A stretch of 64,000 bases of DNA from Streptomyces lasiicapitis (GTDB lineage: Bacteria > Actinomycetota > Actinomycetes > Streptomycetales > Streptomycetaceae). Below, in pieces: positions 49,437-58,076 of this stretch. The notes beneath the pieces were generated by a model. It had not been told where the DNA came from, did not search any database, and worked only from the letters and a program-made list of their open reading frames with translations. Both the position numbers and the translations under genes were made by a program. Every line of letters starts with the position of its first letter. Within the stretch, counting starts at the first letter, position 1. Location of the stretch: assembly GCF_014646335.1 (NCBI RefSeq), contig NZ_BMNG01000018.1, forward strand, positions 1 to 64,000. Reading direction: 5' to 3'.

Positions 49437-50306
49437 ATGCCCGCCGACACCACCCCGCCCCCGCCGCCCCCGCCCCTGCGCGTGCCGGTCGCCGACTCCC
49501 ACACCCACCTCGACATGCAGTCCGGCACGGTCGAGGACGGCCTCGCCAAGGCGGCGGCCGTGGGCGTGACGACGGTCGTCCAGGTCGGCTGCGACGTCGC
49601 GGGCTCCCGCTGGGCCGCCAAGACCGCGGCCGCGCACACCGCCGTGCACGCCACCGTGGCCCTGCACCCCAACGAGGCCCCGCGCATCGTGCACGGCGAC
49701 CCCGACGGCTGGTCGCGCCAGGGCGCGCGGCCCGCCGGGGGCGAGGGCGCCCTCGACGAGGCGCTCGCCGAGATCGACGCCCTCGCCGCGCTGCCGCACG
49801 TCAAGGGCGTCGGCGAGACCGGCCTCGACTACTTCCGCACCGGCCCCGGGGGCAAGGCCGCCCAGGAGCGCTCCTTCCGCGCGCACATCGAGATCGCCAA
49901 GCGGCACGGCAAGGCCCTGGTCATCCACGACCGGGAGGCCCACGAAGATGTGCTACGCGTCCTGAAGGAGGAGGGCGCGCCCGAGCGCACCGTCTTCCAC
50001 TGCTACTCCGGCGACGCCGACATGGCCCAACTCTGCGCGGAGAGCGGCTACTTCATGTCCTTCGCCGGCAACGTCACGTTCAAGAACGCCAAGCCGCTGC
50101 GCGACGCGCTCGCCGTCGCGCCCCTCGAACTCGTCCTCGTCGAGACCGATGCGCCCTTCCTGACCCCCGCCCCGTACCGCGGACGGCCCAACGCCCCCTA
50201 TCTCATTCCGGTCACGTTGCGCGCCATGGCCGAGGTGCGCGCCATCGACGAGGACGCCATGGCCGCGGCGATCTCCTCGAACACCGCCCGCGCCTTTGAT
50301 TACTGA
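49437..50306 (+). CDS. TatD family metal-dependent hydrolase
   Basis: 289 residues. Metal-ligand motifs are DSHTHLDM (His-x-His, about residue 20), GVGETGLDYFR (Glu), LVIHDREAHEDV (His), FHCYSGDADMA (His) and LVETDAPFLTP (Asp), the standard TatD order. The family has 3'-5' DNase and D-aminoacyl or related hydrolase activities. A 10-residue Pro-rich lead precedes the fold. ATG 49437 chosen. It is upstream of the rpf gene in the conserved rsmA-ispE neighbourhood. Confidence 0.9.
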   Translation: MPADTTPPPPPPPLRVPVADSHTHLDMQSGTVEDGLAKAAAVGVTTVVQVGCDVAGSRWAAKTAAAHTAVHATVALHPNEAPRIVHGDPDGWSRQGARPAGGEGALDEALAEIDALAALPHVKGVGETGLDYFRTGPGGKAAQERSFRAHIEIAKRHGKALVIHDREAHEDVLRVLKEEGAPERTVFHCYSGDADMAQLCAESGYFMSFAGNVTFKNAKPLRDALAVAPLELVLVETDAPFLTPAPYRGRPNAPYLIPVTLRAMAEVRAIDEDAMAAAISSNTARAFDY

Positions 50307-50453
50307 TCGATAACGACCGAAGCCTTCTCCGGCCTGACAGCTTGGGTCAGTACAGCGACACTGCGTAGTCACGCTGCTTTGGAGAGTGACGGCGCCTCCG
50401 CTAGGTTCTGCAAGCCGATCTGCACCTGGGTCACTTGTCGCTGGAGCGTCGTC

Positions 50454-52049
50454 GTGAGCAAACCGCAGTACGAGACGTATGAGCAGCAGCCGCAGTACGC
50501 GCCGCCGAGCGAGCCGCACGGTTCGTACGACGCGTACGAGACGTATGAGACGTACGACCGCCATGCCGCCCACGGGCCCGGATACGGGTACGAGGGCGGG
50601 GGGACCGGGGGCGGCCCCGCCACCCAGGTCTTCACGGCCGGGGAGTTCCGGGCGGCCGACGAGTTCGACCGCGCCGAGGGGTTCGCCGGGAACGGCGTGC
50701 CGACGCAGGTGTTCGGCGTCGGCGGGGCGGCGGTGGACGAGCTGCCGACGCGGGTGTTCACGCCGGACGCGTTCGGCGGGGGCGGGTTCGCGGCTGAGCC
50801 CGGCTGGGCGTCGGAGCCGGAGTCGGAGTCCGGGGGTGCGGCGCGGGCCGACGGGCGTACCGACGAACTGGCCCACGGGGGTTCCGGCGAACCGGCCGAC
50901 GGGCGTTCCGACGGGCGGGCCGGGGCGCGGCGGGCCGCGCGGCGCCGGCGGTCCGCCCAGCGGCCCGACGGACTGCGCAGGCTCCTGCCGCAGGCCCTCG
51001 TCGTCGCGTTCCTCGCCGGCGGCACCTCCGCCTTCGTCGCCAACGACAAGGCCGTCCAGCTCAGCGTCGACGGCAAGTCCCGCACGCTGCACACCTTCGC
51101 CGACGACGTGGGCGAACTCCTCGCCGACGAGGGCGTGGACGTCGGCGCGCACGACATCGTCGCGCCCACCGCCGCCACCGCCCTCGCCAGCGGCGACGAG
51201 ATCGCCGTCCGCTACGGGCGGCCCGTCCGGCTCACCCTCGACGGCCAGCGCCGCAAGGTGTGGACGACCGCCCGCACGGTCGACGGCGCGCTGCACCAGC
51301 TCGGGGTGCGCGCCGAGGGCGCCTACCTCTCGACCTCGCGCAGCAAGCGCATCGCCCGCGAAGGACTCGACCTCGACGTCCGCACCGAGCGCACCGTGAC
51401 GATCATGGCCGACGGGCGGTCCCGCACCATCCGTACGAACGCGGCGACCGTCGGCGAGGCCGTCGAGGAGTCCGGGGTGACCCTGCGCGGCTCCGACACG
51501 ACGTCCGTGCCGACCGCGAGCTTTCCGCGCGACGGGCAGACCGTCACCGTCATGCGGATCTCCGGCCGCAAGGAGGTGCGGGAGGAGCCGATCCCGTTCG
51601 AGACGCGCAAGACCGAGGACGCCTCGCTGCCGCGCGGCACGGAGGTCGTGTCGCAGGCCGGGCGCGCCGGCGCGCGGCGGATCACGTACTCGGTACGCAC
51701 CGTCAACGGCGTGCGGCAGAAGCCGAAGCGGCTCAGGAGCGAGGTGGTGCGGGAGCCGCAGCCGCGGATCGTGAAGGTCGGCACGAAGGCGCAGCCGACT
51801 GCCGTCGCCGGGGCGGAGGGGCTGAACTGGGGGGCGCTCGCCGCCTGCGAGTCGGGCGGGCGCGCCAGCGCCGTGGATCCCTCCGGCACCTACGGCGGGC
51901 TCTACCAGTTCGACACCCGCACCTGGCAGGGCCTGGGCGGCTCCGGACGCCCCCAGGACGCCCCCGCCGCCGAACAGACCCACCGAGCCAAGAAGCTCTA
52001 CGTCCAACGCGGAGCCAGCCCCTGGCCCCACTGCGGCCGCCGTCTCTGA
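50454..52049 (+). CDS. rpfB: Resuscitation-promoting factor RpfB-like (DUF348, G5, Rpf domains)
   Basis: 531 residues from GTG 50454 (GGAG eight bases before). The N-terminal cytoplasmic tail is Tyr/Pro/Gly-rich (QYETYEQQPQYAPPSEPHGS) with degenerate ADGRTDE/ADGRSDG repeats. TM is at about 183-200. Three DUF348 units follow (each with VDG-type turns: SVDGKSRTLHTFADDVGELL, TLDGQRRKVWT, MADGRSRTIRT), then a G5 domain (EEPIPFETRKTEDASLPRGT) and a C-terminal Rpf lysozyme-like domain with the catalytic Glu in ALAACESGG. It cleaves peptidoglycan during germination. It resembles mycobacterial RpfB but has the long N-tail. Confidence 0.88.
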   Translation: MSKPQYETYEQQPQYAPPSEPHGSYDAYETYETYDRHAAHGPGYGYEGGGTGGGPATQVFTAGEFRAADEFDRAEGFAGNGVPTQVFGVGGAAVDELPTRVFTPDAFGGGGFAAEPGWASEPESESGGAARADGRTDELAHGGSGEPADGRSDGRAGARRAARRRRSAQRPDGLRRLLPQALVVAFLAGGTSAFVANDKAVQLSVDGKSRTLHTFADDVGELLADEGVDVGAHDIVAPTAATALASGDEIAVRYGRPVRLTLDGQRRKVWTTARTVDGALHQLGVRAEGAYLSTSRSKRIAREGLDLDVRTERTVTIMADGRSRTIRTNAATVGEAVEESGVTLRGSDTTSVPTASFPRDGQTVTVMRISGRKEVREEPIPFETRKTEDASLPRGTEVVSQAGRAGARRITYSVRTVNGVRQKPKRLRSEVVREPQPRIVKVGTKAQPTAVAGAEGLNWGALAACESGGRASAVDPSGTYGGLYQFDTRTWQGLGGSGRPQDAPAAEQTHRAKKLYVQRGASPWPHCGRRL

Positions 52050-52222
52050 CCTTTCCCACCCGCCCGCCCGTTCGCCGACACAGAAGGCGTCGCGCCGGAA
52101 CCGGGGTCACAGCACGCGACAGCTGCGGGCAAGCCAGGCTTCCGGTGCCGCGGACGGTTGCATGGCGTCGACGGGCCGGGTGGGTGCGCCGGCTCAGCCG
52201 GACTCGACGACCGGCGGGGAAT

Positions 52223-52290
52223 CAGCCCGTCCGGCGTTTGAGGACGAGGCCCGGAGGGCCGAAAAATGGGGGAGAGGGGCGAAGCCCCAT
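52223..52290 (+). repeat. Dispersed intergenic hairpin repeat, copy 6
   Basis: CAGCCCGTCCGGCGTTTGAG continuing GACGAGGCCCGGAGGGCCG, then GGGGCGAAGCCCC. It fills much of 52050-52345 between rpfB and rsmA. Confidence 0.7.
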
Positions 52291-52345
52291 GTAGGCGCCC
52301 CGCCGGGGGGAAAGAGTGCGGCGCACCCAGAGCTACTCTGGGGCG

Positions 52346-53245
52346 GTGAGTACCGAGCAAGGCGCCCTCCTGGGCCCCGCCGAAATCCGCGACCTCGCCG
52401 CGAAACTCGGCGTACGCCCGACCAAGCAGCGCGGCCAGAACTTCGTCATCGACGCGAACACCGTCCGCCGCATCGTCCGCACCGCGGAGGTGGGCCCGGA
52501 CGACGTCGTCGTCGAGGTCGGTCCGGGCCTCGGCTCGCTGACCCTGGCCCTCCTGGAGACGGCGTCCCACGTCACCGCCGTGGAGATCGACGACGTGCTC
52601 GCCGGGGCGCTCCCGGCGACGGTCGAGGCCCGCGTCCCGCGGAAGGCGGCCTCCTTCGACCTGGTCCACAGCGACGCCATGCTCGTCCGCGAACTCCCGG
52701 GCCCCGCCCCGACCGCCCTGGTCGCGAACCTCCCGTACAACGTCGCCGTACCGGTCCTGCTGCACATGCTGGACACCTTCCCCAGCATCGAGCGCACGCT
52801 GGTGATGGTGCAGGCCGAGGTCGCCGACCGCCTCGCCGCCGACCCGGGCTCGAGGGTGTACGGCGTCCCGTCGGTGAAGGCGAACTGGTACGCCGAGGTC
52901 AAGCGCGCGGGCTCCATCGGCCGCAACGTCTTCTGGCCCGCCCCGAACGTCGACTCGGGCCTGGTGTCGCTGGTGCGCCGCGCCGAGCCGGTGAAGACCA
53001 CCGCGTCCAAGCGGGAGGTGTTCACCGTCGTCGACGCGGCCTTCGCCCAGCGCAGGAAGACGCTGCGCGCGGCCCTCGCGGGCTGGGCGGGCTCCGCCGC
53101 GGCGGCCGAGGCGGCCCTGGTCGCCGCGGGCGTCTCGCCGCAGGCGCGCGGCGAGTCCCTGACGGTGGAGGAGTTCGCGCGGATCGCGGAGAACAAGCTT
53201 CCCCAGCCCGACACCACCGCCGAAACCGAGGAACCCGGTAAGTGA
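52346..53245 (+). CDS. rsmA: 16S rRNA (adenine1518-N6/1519-N6)-dimethyltransferase
   Basis: 299 residues from GTG 52346. Motifs: [10 protein letters not shown] (N-terminal family motif), [15 protein letters not shown] (SAM loop), [26 protein letters not shown] (the NLPY catalytic motif) and [14 protein letters not shown]. It dimethylates two adenines near the 3' end of 16S rRNA (kasugamycin sensitivity). Coupled to ispE by a GTGA overlap, the usual arrangement in actinobacteria. Confidence 0.93.
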   Translation: MSTEQGALLGPAEIRDLAAKLGVRPTKQRGQNFVIDANTVRRIVRTAEVGPDDVVVEVGPGLGSLTLALLETASHVTAVEIDDVLAGALPATVEARVPRKAASFDLVHSDAMLVRELPGPAPTALVANLPYNVAVPVLLHMLDTFPSIERTLVMVQAEVADRLAADPGSRVYGVPSVKANWYAEVKRAGSIGRNVFWPAPNVDSGLVSLVRRAEPVKTTASKREVFTVVDAAFAQRRKTLRAALAGWAGSAAAAEAALVAAGVSPQARGESLTVEEFARIAENKLPQPDTTAETEEPGK

Positions 53246-54168
53246 CCACCCCTCGCAGCATCACCCCCCGCAGCATCACCGTCCGCGTCCCCGCCAAGGT
53301 CAATGCCCAGCTCGCCGTGGGCGCCGCCCGCCCCGACGGCTTCCACGACCTGGCGAACGTCTTCCTGGCCGTCGGCCTGTACGACGAGGTCACGGTGACA
53401 CCGGCGGACGAGCTGCGGGTGACCTGCGAGGGGCCGGGCGCCGACCAGGTCCCCCTGGACCGCACGAACCTGGCGGCCCGCGCGGCCGAGGCGCTGGCGG
53501 CGCGGTACGGCCGCTCGGCCGACGTGCACATCCACATCGCCAAGGACATCCCCGTGGCGGGCGGCATGGCGGGCGGCAGCGCGGACGGCGCGGGCGCACT
53601 CGTGGCGTGCGACGCACTGTGGGGGACCGGAGCCTCCCGCGAGGAACTCCTCGACATCTGCGCCGAGTTGGGCAGCGACGTGCCGTTCAGCCTGGTCGGC
53701 GGCGCCGCCCTCGGCACCGGACGCGGCGAGAAGCTGGCTGAGCTCGCGGTCGGCGGCACCTTCCACTGGGTGTTCGCGGTCGCCGACGGCGGCCTCTCCA
53801 CCCCGGCCGTGTACGGCGAGTTCGACCGCCTCACTCCGGAGGCCCCCGTGCCCGAGGCGTCCGAGGCCCTCCTCGAAGCGCTCCGCACCGGCGACGCCAC
53901 CGCCCTCGCGGCCGCCCTCGCCAACGACCTCCAGCCCGCCGCGCTCTCCCTCTTCCCGTCGCTCACCGACACCCTGAGGACGGGCACGGCGGCGGGTGCC
54001 CTGGCCGGCATCGTCTCCGGCTCGGGGCCCACCACCGCCTTCCTCGTCAAGGACGCCGAGTCCGCAGCCCGCGTCGCCGAGGCCCTGCTCGCCTCCGGCA
54101 CCTGCCGCGCGGCCCGCGTCGCCGAGGCACCCGCACCCGGTGCGACGGTGCTCGTACCGCGCCCGTAG
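53242..54168 (+). CDS. ispE: 4-diphosphocytidyl-2-C-methyl-D-erythritol kinase
   Basis: 308 residues of the GHMP kinase family. [24 protein letters not shown] at the N-terminus (catalytic Lys), the ATP loop [19 protein letters not shown] (about 90-108), [19 protein letters not shown] and the final [13 protein letters not shown]. It phosphorylates CDP-methylerythritol in the MEP isoprenoid pathway. It starts within the rsmA stop. Confidence 0.93.
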   Translation: MTTPRSITPRSITVRVPAKVNAQLAVGAARPDGFHDLANVFLAVGLYDEVTVTPADELRVTCEGPGADQVPLDRTNLAARAAEALAARYGRSADVHIHIAKDIPVAGGMAGGSADGAGALVACDALWGTGASREELLDICAELGSDVPFSLVGGAALGTGRGEKLAELAVGGTFHWVFAVADGGLSTPAVYGEFDRLTPEAPVPEASEALLEALRTGDATALAAALANDLQPAALSLFPSLTDTLRTGTAAGALAGIVSGSGPTTAFLVKDAESAARVAEALLASGTCRAARVAEAPAPGATVLVPRP

Positions 54169-54299
54169 CGTCGGCGGCGTACGACACAGCACGGCAGACA
54201 CCCACCGCGGCCGGCGGCCGCCGTGGAAGCGCGCGCCGCGGCATGCCCCGGGGCCCGACTACGCTGGTTGATCGATCGCATTCCGTCGTCAGGAGAGAA

Positions 54300-56114
54300 A
54301 TGGCCGTCAACCTGGTCAATGTCGAGGCAGTCAGCAAGGTGTACGGCACCCGCGCGCTGCTCGACGGTGTCTCACTCGGTGTGTCCGAGGGGGACAGGAT
54401 CGGCGTGGTCGGGCGCAACGGTGACGGGAAGACGACCCTCATCCGCATGCTCGCCAAGCTGGAGGAGGCCGATTCGGGGCGCGTCACGCACAGCGGCGGC
54501 CTGCGCATCGAGGTGCTCACGCAGCACGACTCGCTCGACCCGAAGGCCACCGTGCGGCACGAGGTCATCGGTGACATGGCCGACCACGAGTGGGCGGGCA
54601 GCGCCAAGATCCGGGACGTGCTCACGGGCCTGTTCGGCGGGCTCGCCCTGCCCGGGTTCGAGCACGGCCTCGACACCGTCATCGGGCCGCTCTCGGGCGG
54701 TGAGCGCCGCCGCATCGCCCTGGCGAAGCTGCTGATCGCCGAGCAGGACCTGATCGTGCTCGACGAGCCCACCAACCACCTCGACGTGGAGGGCATCTCC
54801 TGGCTCGCGCGCCATCTGCGCGAGCGCCGCTCGGCCCTGGTCTGCGTGACCCACGACCGCTGGTTCCTCGACCAGGTGTGCACGCGCATGTGGGACGTAC
54901 AGAAGGGCACGGTCTACGAGTACGAGGGCGGGTACTCCGACTACGTCTTCGCGCGCGCCGAGCGTGAGCGGATCGCCGCGACCGAGGAGGTCAAGCGGCA
55001 GAACCTGGTCCGCAAGGAGCTGGCGTGGCTGCGCCGCGGCGCCCCGGCCCGCACCTCCAAGCCCCGCTTCCGCGTCGAGGCCGCCAACGAACTGATCAAG
55101 GACGTGCCGCCGCCCCGGGACACCAGCGAGCTGATGAAGTTCGCCACCACCCGGCTCGGCAAGACCGTCTTCGACCTGGAGGACGTGAGCGTCCAGGCGG
55201 GCCCCAAGCTGCTGCTCAAGCACCTGACGTGGCAGCTCGGCCCCGGCGACCGCATCGGCCTGGTCGGGGTGAACGGCGCGGGCAAGACCTCGCTGCTTCG
55301 CGCGATGGCCGAGGCCGCCCGCACCGGCGGCGAGACGCAGCCCGCCGCGGGCCGCGTCTCCGTCGGCAAGACCGTCAAGCTGGCCTACCTCTCGCAGGAG
55401 GTCGCCGAGCTGAAGCCGACGCTCCGGGTCCTGGAGGCCGTGCAGCAGGTGCGCGAGCGGGTCGACCTCGGCAAGGGCCGGGAGATGACCGCGGGCCAGC
55501 TGTGCGAGACGTTCGGGTTCAGCAAGGAGAAGCAGTGGACGCCCGTCGGGGACCTGTCCGGCGGTGAGCGGCGCAGGCTGCAGCTGCTCCGCCTGCTCAT
55601 GGACGAGCCGAACGTCCTCTTCCTCGACGAGCCCACCAACGACCTCGACATCGAGACGCTGACGCAGCTGGAGGACGTGCTCGACGGCTGGCCGGGATCG
55701 ATGGTCGTGATCTCCCACGACCGGTTCTTCGTCGAGCGCACCACCGACCGCGTGTTCGCGCTCCTCGGCGACGCGACGATGCGGATGCTGCCGCGCGGCA
55801 TCGACGAGTACCTGGAGCGCAGGCAGCGGATGACCGAGGCCGCCGTCCCGGCCGCCCCCGCGCCCGCCGCCGTCGCCGCGGACGGCACGAAGGCCGTGTC
55901 CGCCGCCGACGCCCGCGCCGCGAAGAAGGAACTGCAGAAGATCGAGCGGCAGCTCGACAAGGTCTCCGAGAAGGAGACCAAGCTCCACGCACAGATCGCC
56001 GATAACGCCACGGACTTCGAAAAAGTGGCGAAACTGGACGCGGAGCTCCGCGAACTGATCGGCGAGCGCGAGGAGTTGGAGATGCGCTGGCTCGAACTCG
56101 CGGAGGACGCGTGA
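54300..56114 (+). CDS. ABC-F family ATP-binding protein (ribosome-associated)
   Basis: 604 residues and two ABC domains without membrane segments. Domain 1: Walker A GRNGDGKTT (about 40), signature LSGGERRR (about 138), Walker B LIVLDEPTNHLD. Interdomain linker at about 225-290 (VRKELAWLRRGAPARTSKPR, the typical ABC-F sequence). Domain 2: Walker A GVNGAGKTS (about 322), signature LSGGERRR (about 421), NVLFLDEPTNDLD. The C-terminal extension (about 520-604) is a coiled coil (AAKKELQKIERQLDKVSEKE). ABC-F proteins act on translation or antibiotic protection at the ribosomal E site. AGGAGA precedes ATG 54300. Confidence 0.9.
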   Translation: MAVNLVNVEAVSKVYGTRALLDGVSLGVSEGDRIGVVGRNGDGKTTLIRMLAKLEEADSGRVTHSGGLRIEVLTQHDSLDPKATVRHEVIGDMADHEWAGSAKIRDVLTGLFGGLALPGFEHGLDTVIGPLSGGERRRIALAKLLIAEQDLIVLDEPTNHLDVEGISWLARHLRERRSALVCVTHDRWFLDQVCTRMWDVQKGTVYEYEGGYSDYVFARAERERIAATEEVKRQNLVRKELAWLRRGAPARTSKPRFRVEAANELIKDVPPPRDTSELMKFATTRLGKTVFDLEDVSVQAGPKLLLKHLTWQLGPGDRIGLVGVNGAGKTSLLRAMAEAARTGGETQPAAGRVSVGKTVKLAYLSQEVAELKPTLRVLEAVQQVRERVDLGKGREMTAGQLCETFGFSKEKQWTPVGDLSGGERRRLQLLRLLMDEPNVLFLDEPTNDLDIETLTQLEDVLDGWPGSMVVISHDRFFVERTTDRVFALLGDATMRMLPRGIDEYLERRQRMTEAAVPAAPAPAAVAADGTKAVSAADARAAKKELQKIERQLDKVSEKETKLHAQIADNATDFEKVAKLDAELRELIGEREELEMRWLELAEDA

Positions 56115-56260
56115 GTATCCCGTAACAACCGCATTACAGGCCGGTCCTCCCTTGGGTACAGGGGCAGGACCGGCCCCCGTCATGGCTTGAATGGGGTGAT
56201 AGAAAGGGCGGCCTGAGCACCACTTGGCGTGCCGAAAAATCAGTGAAGGGGGAAGCGCTG

Positions 56261-58027
56261 ATGACTCAGCCGCCCAATCAGCCGCCGCACGGCGGCTTCG
56301 GAGCTCCACAGGATCCACAGCAGCCGGGCCAGCCGCCGACTCCGCAGCCCGGCTACGGCTACCCGCAGCAGCCGGGCCCGTACGGCCAGCCCACGCAGCC
56401 GGGTCAGCCCGGTCCCTACGGCCAGCAGCCCGGCCAGGCAGGCCCCTACGGCTACCCGCAGCAGCCCGGCCCGTACGGCCAGCCCACGCAGCCCGGCCAG
56501 CCGGGCCCCTACGGCCAGCAGCCCGGCTACGGCTACCCGCAGCCCGGCCAGCACGGTCACCCCGGCGGCCCCGGCACCCCGCCGCCCGGCGGTGGCGGCG
56601 GCAAGAGCCCCTTCAAGGGCAAGCCCGCGGTGATCATCGGCGCGGCCGTGGCGGCCCTCCTTGTCGCGGGCGGCGCCGTCTTCGCGGTCACCAGCGGTGG
56701 TGACGACGACGGCAAGAAGAAGACCGACGCCAAGAACAAGAACCCCAAGTCCTCCGCCCCGGTCAACCCGGGCGACGGCAGCGGCGACGGCCACGCGGGC
56801 AAGGAGAACCTGAACGCGGGCCGCCAGCCGGACGAGGCCAAGGTGCTCTGGTACAAGGAGGCGCCCAAGGCCCCCGGCAAGGGCGCCGACGCCCCCGGCA
56901 TGTGGATCGAGGACGGCATCGCGGTCAAGGCCGCGTACAAGGAACTCCTCGCCTACGACGTCCAGTCCGGCAAGCCCGCCTGGGACGCGATCAAGCTGCC
57001 GCAGGAGATCTGCGCGGCCTCCAAGCAGGTCAGCGACAACGGCAAGATCGTCGTCGCGTACAAGGCGGGCACGAAGGACGGCGCCAAGTGCGACCAGCTC
57101 CAGGTCGTGGACCTGAAGACGGGCAAGCCGGGCTGGAAGAAGCAGATCAAGGAGGAAGGTCTCTTCGACTCCACGCTCAGCCTCGAACTCAACATCACCG
57201 ACGACACGTTGATGGTCGGCCGCTCCCAGTCCGGCACCGCCTACAGCATGAGTGACGGCGACCAGTTGTTCGTGTCGCGCAAGAAGGACGAGGGCACCTG
57301 CTTCCCGGCCGGGTTCACCGGCGGCGACCGCATGCTGCGGGCCCTGTCGTGCGGCGCGAGCACGCCCACCGAGCACGACGAGATCGAGGAACTCGACCCC
57401 GAGACCGGCAAGGTCAAGTGGACGAAGAAGTTCCCCAAGGGCTGGCGCCTCGAGCACGTCTACTCCACCAGCCCCACCGTCCTCTACGCCACCAACGAGG
57501 ACAAGAAGCAGTGGAACATCACCACGCTGAAGACCGGCAGCTCCGCCACCCGCTCCGAGGTCCAGGTCGACGAGGACTTCGCGCCGGAGTGCGGCTGGGG
57601 CGGCCTCGGGCGTGACCTGCAGGCCTGCGCCGGCGCGGTCGCCGACGAGAAGTACCTCTACCTGCCGACGAAGAAGACCACCGGCGCCAACGAGGTCGTC
57701 GCGATCAGCCTGGCCACCGGCAAGCAGGCCTGGCGGGCCAAGTCCCCGCAGGACACCTCGATGCTGCCGCTGAAGACGCTGAACGGCGATCTGGTGGCGT
57801 ACGTCGAGCCGTCCTACGACGGCGGCGGCCGGGTCGTGTCCATCGGGACCAGCGGCTCGCACACCCCGAAGACCCTCCTGAAGCACCCGGCGGGGACGTC
57901 GCGGATCGAGAACGGCTTCTTCTCGAAGGCGATCGACTACGTGGACGGGCGCTTCTACATCTCCCAGACCAGGCTCTCCGGCACCGCTCAGGGCCGCGAG
58001 AAGCTGATGCTGGCCTACGGCAAGTAG
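56261..58027 (+). CDS. PQQ-type beta-propeller membrane protein with Pro/Gly-rich N-tail
   Basis: 588 residues. The N-terminal 110 residues are repeats of GYGYPQQPGPYGQPTQPGQP type, followed by a TM (AVIIGAAVAALLVAGGAVFAV, about 124-144). An Asp/Lys linker leads to an extracytoplasmic propeller with PQQ-like blades (LLAYDVQSGKPAWDAIKLPQ, VVDLKTGKPGWKK, ELDPETGKVKWTK, VVAISLATGKQAWRAKSP). No catalytic ligands for PQQ are evident, so it is probably a binding or scaffold protein. The gene is followed 49 bp later by a paralogue. GGGGGAAG lies upstream of ATG 56261. Confidence 0.8.
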   Translation: MTQPPNQPPHGGFGAPQDPQQPGQPPTPQPGYGYPQQPGPYGQPTQPGQPGPYGQQPGQAGPYGYPQQPGPYGQPTQPGQPGPYGQQPGYGYPQPGQHGHPGGPGTPPPGGGGGKSPFKGKPAVIIGAAVAALLVAGGAVFAVTSGGDDDGKKKTDAKNKNPKSSAPVNPGDGSGDGHAGKENLNAGRQPDEAKVLWYKEAPKAPGKGADAPGMWIEDGIAVKAAYKELLAYDVQSGKPAWDAIKLPQEICAASKQVSDNGKIVVAYKAGTKDGAKCDQLQVVDLKTGKPGWKKQIKEEGLFDSTLSLELNITDDTLMVGRSQSGTAYSMSDGDQLFVSRKKDEGTCFPAGFTGGDRMLRALSCGASTPTEHDEIEELDPETGKVKWTKKFPKGWRLEHVYSTSPTVLYATNEDKKQWNITTLKTGSSATRSEVQVDEDFAPECGWGGLGRDLQACAGAVADEKYLYLPTKKTTGANEVVAISLATGKQAWRAKSPQDTSMLPLKTLNGDLVAYVEPSYDGGGRVVSIGTSGSHTPKTLLKHPAGTSRIENGFFSKAIDYVDGRFYISQTRLSGTAQGREKLMLAYGK

Positions 58028-58076
58028 CGCTCCCCACCCGCTTGATCACCCTCTTCCGTCCCCAAGGAAAGTTGTC

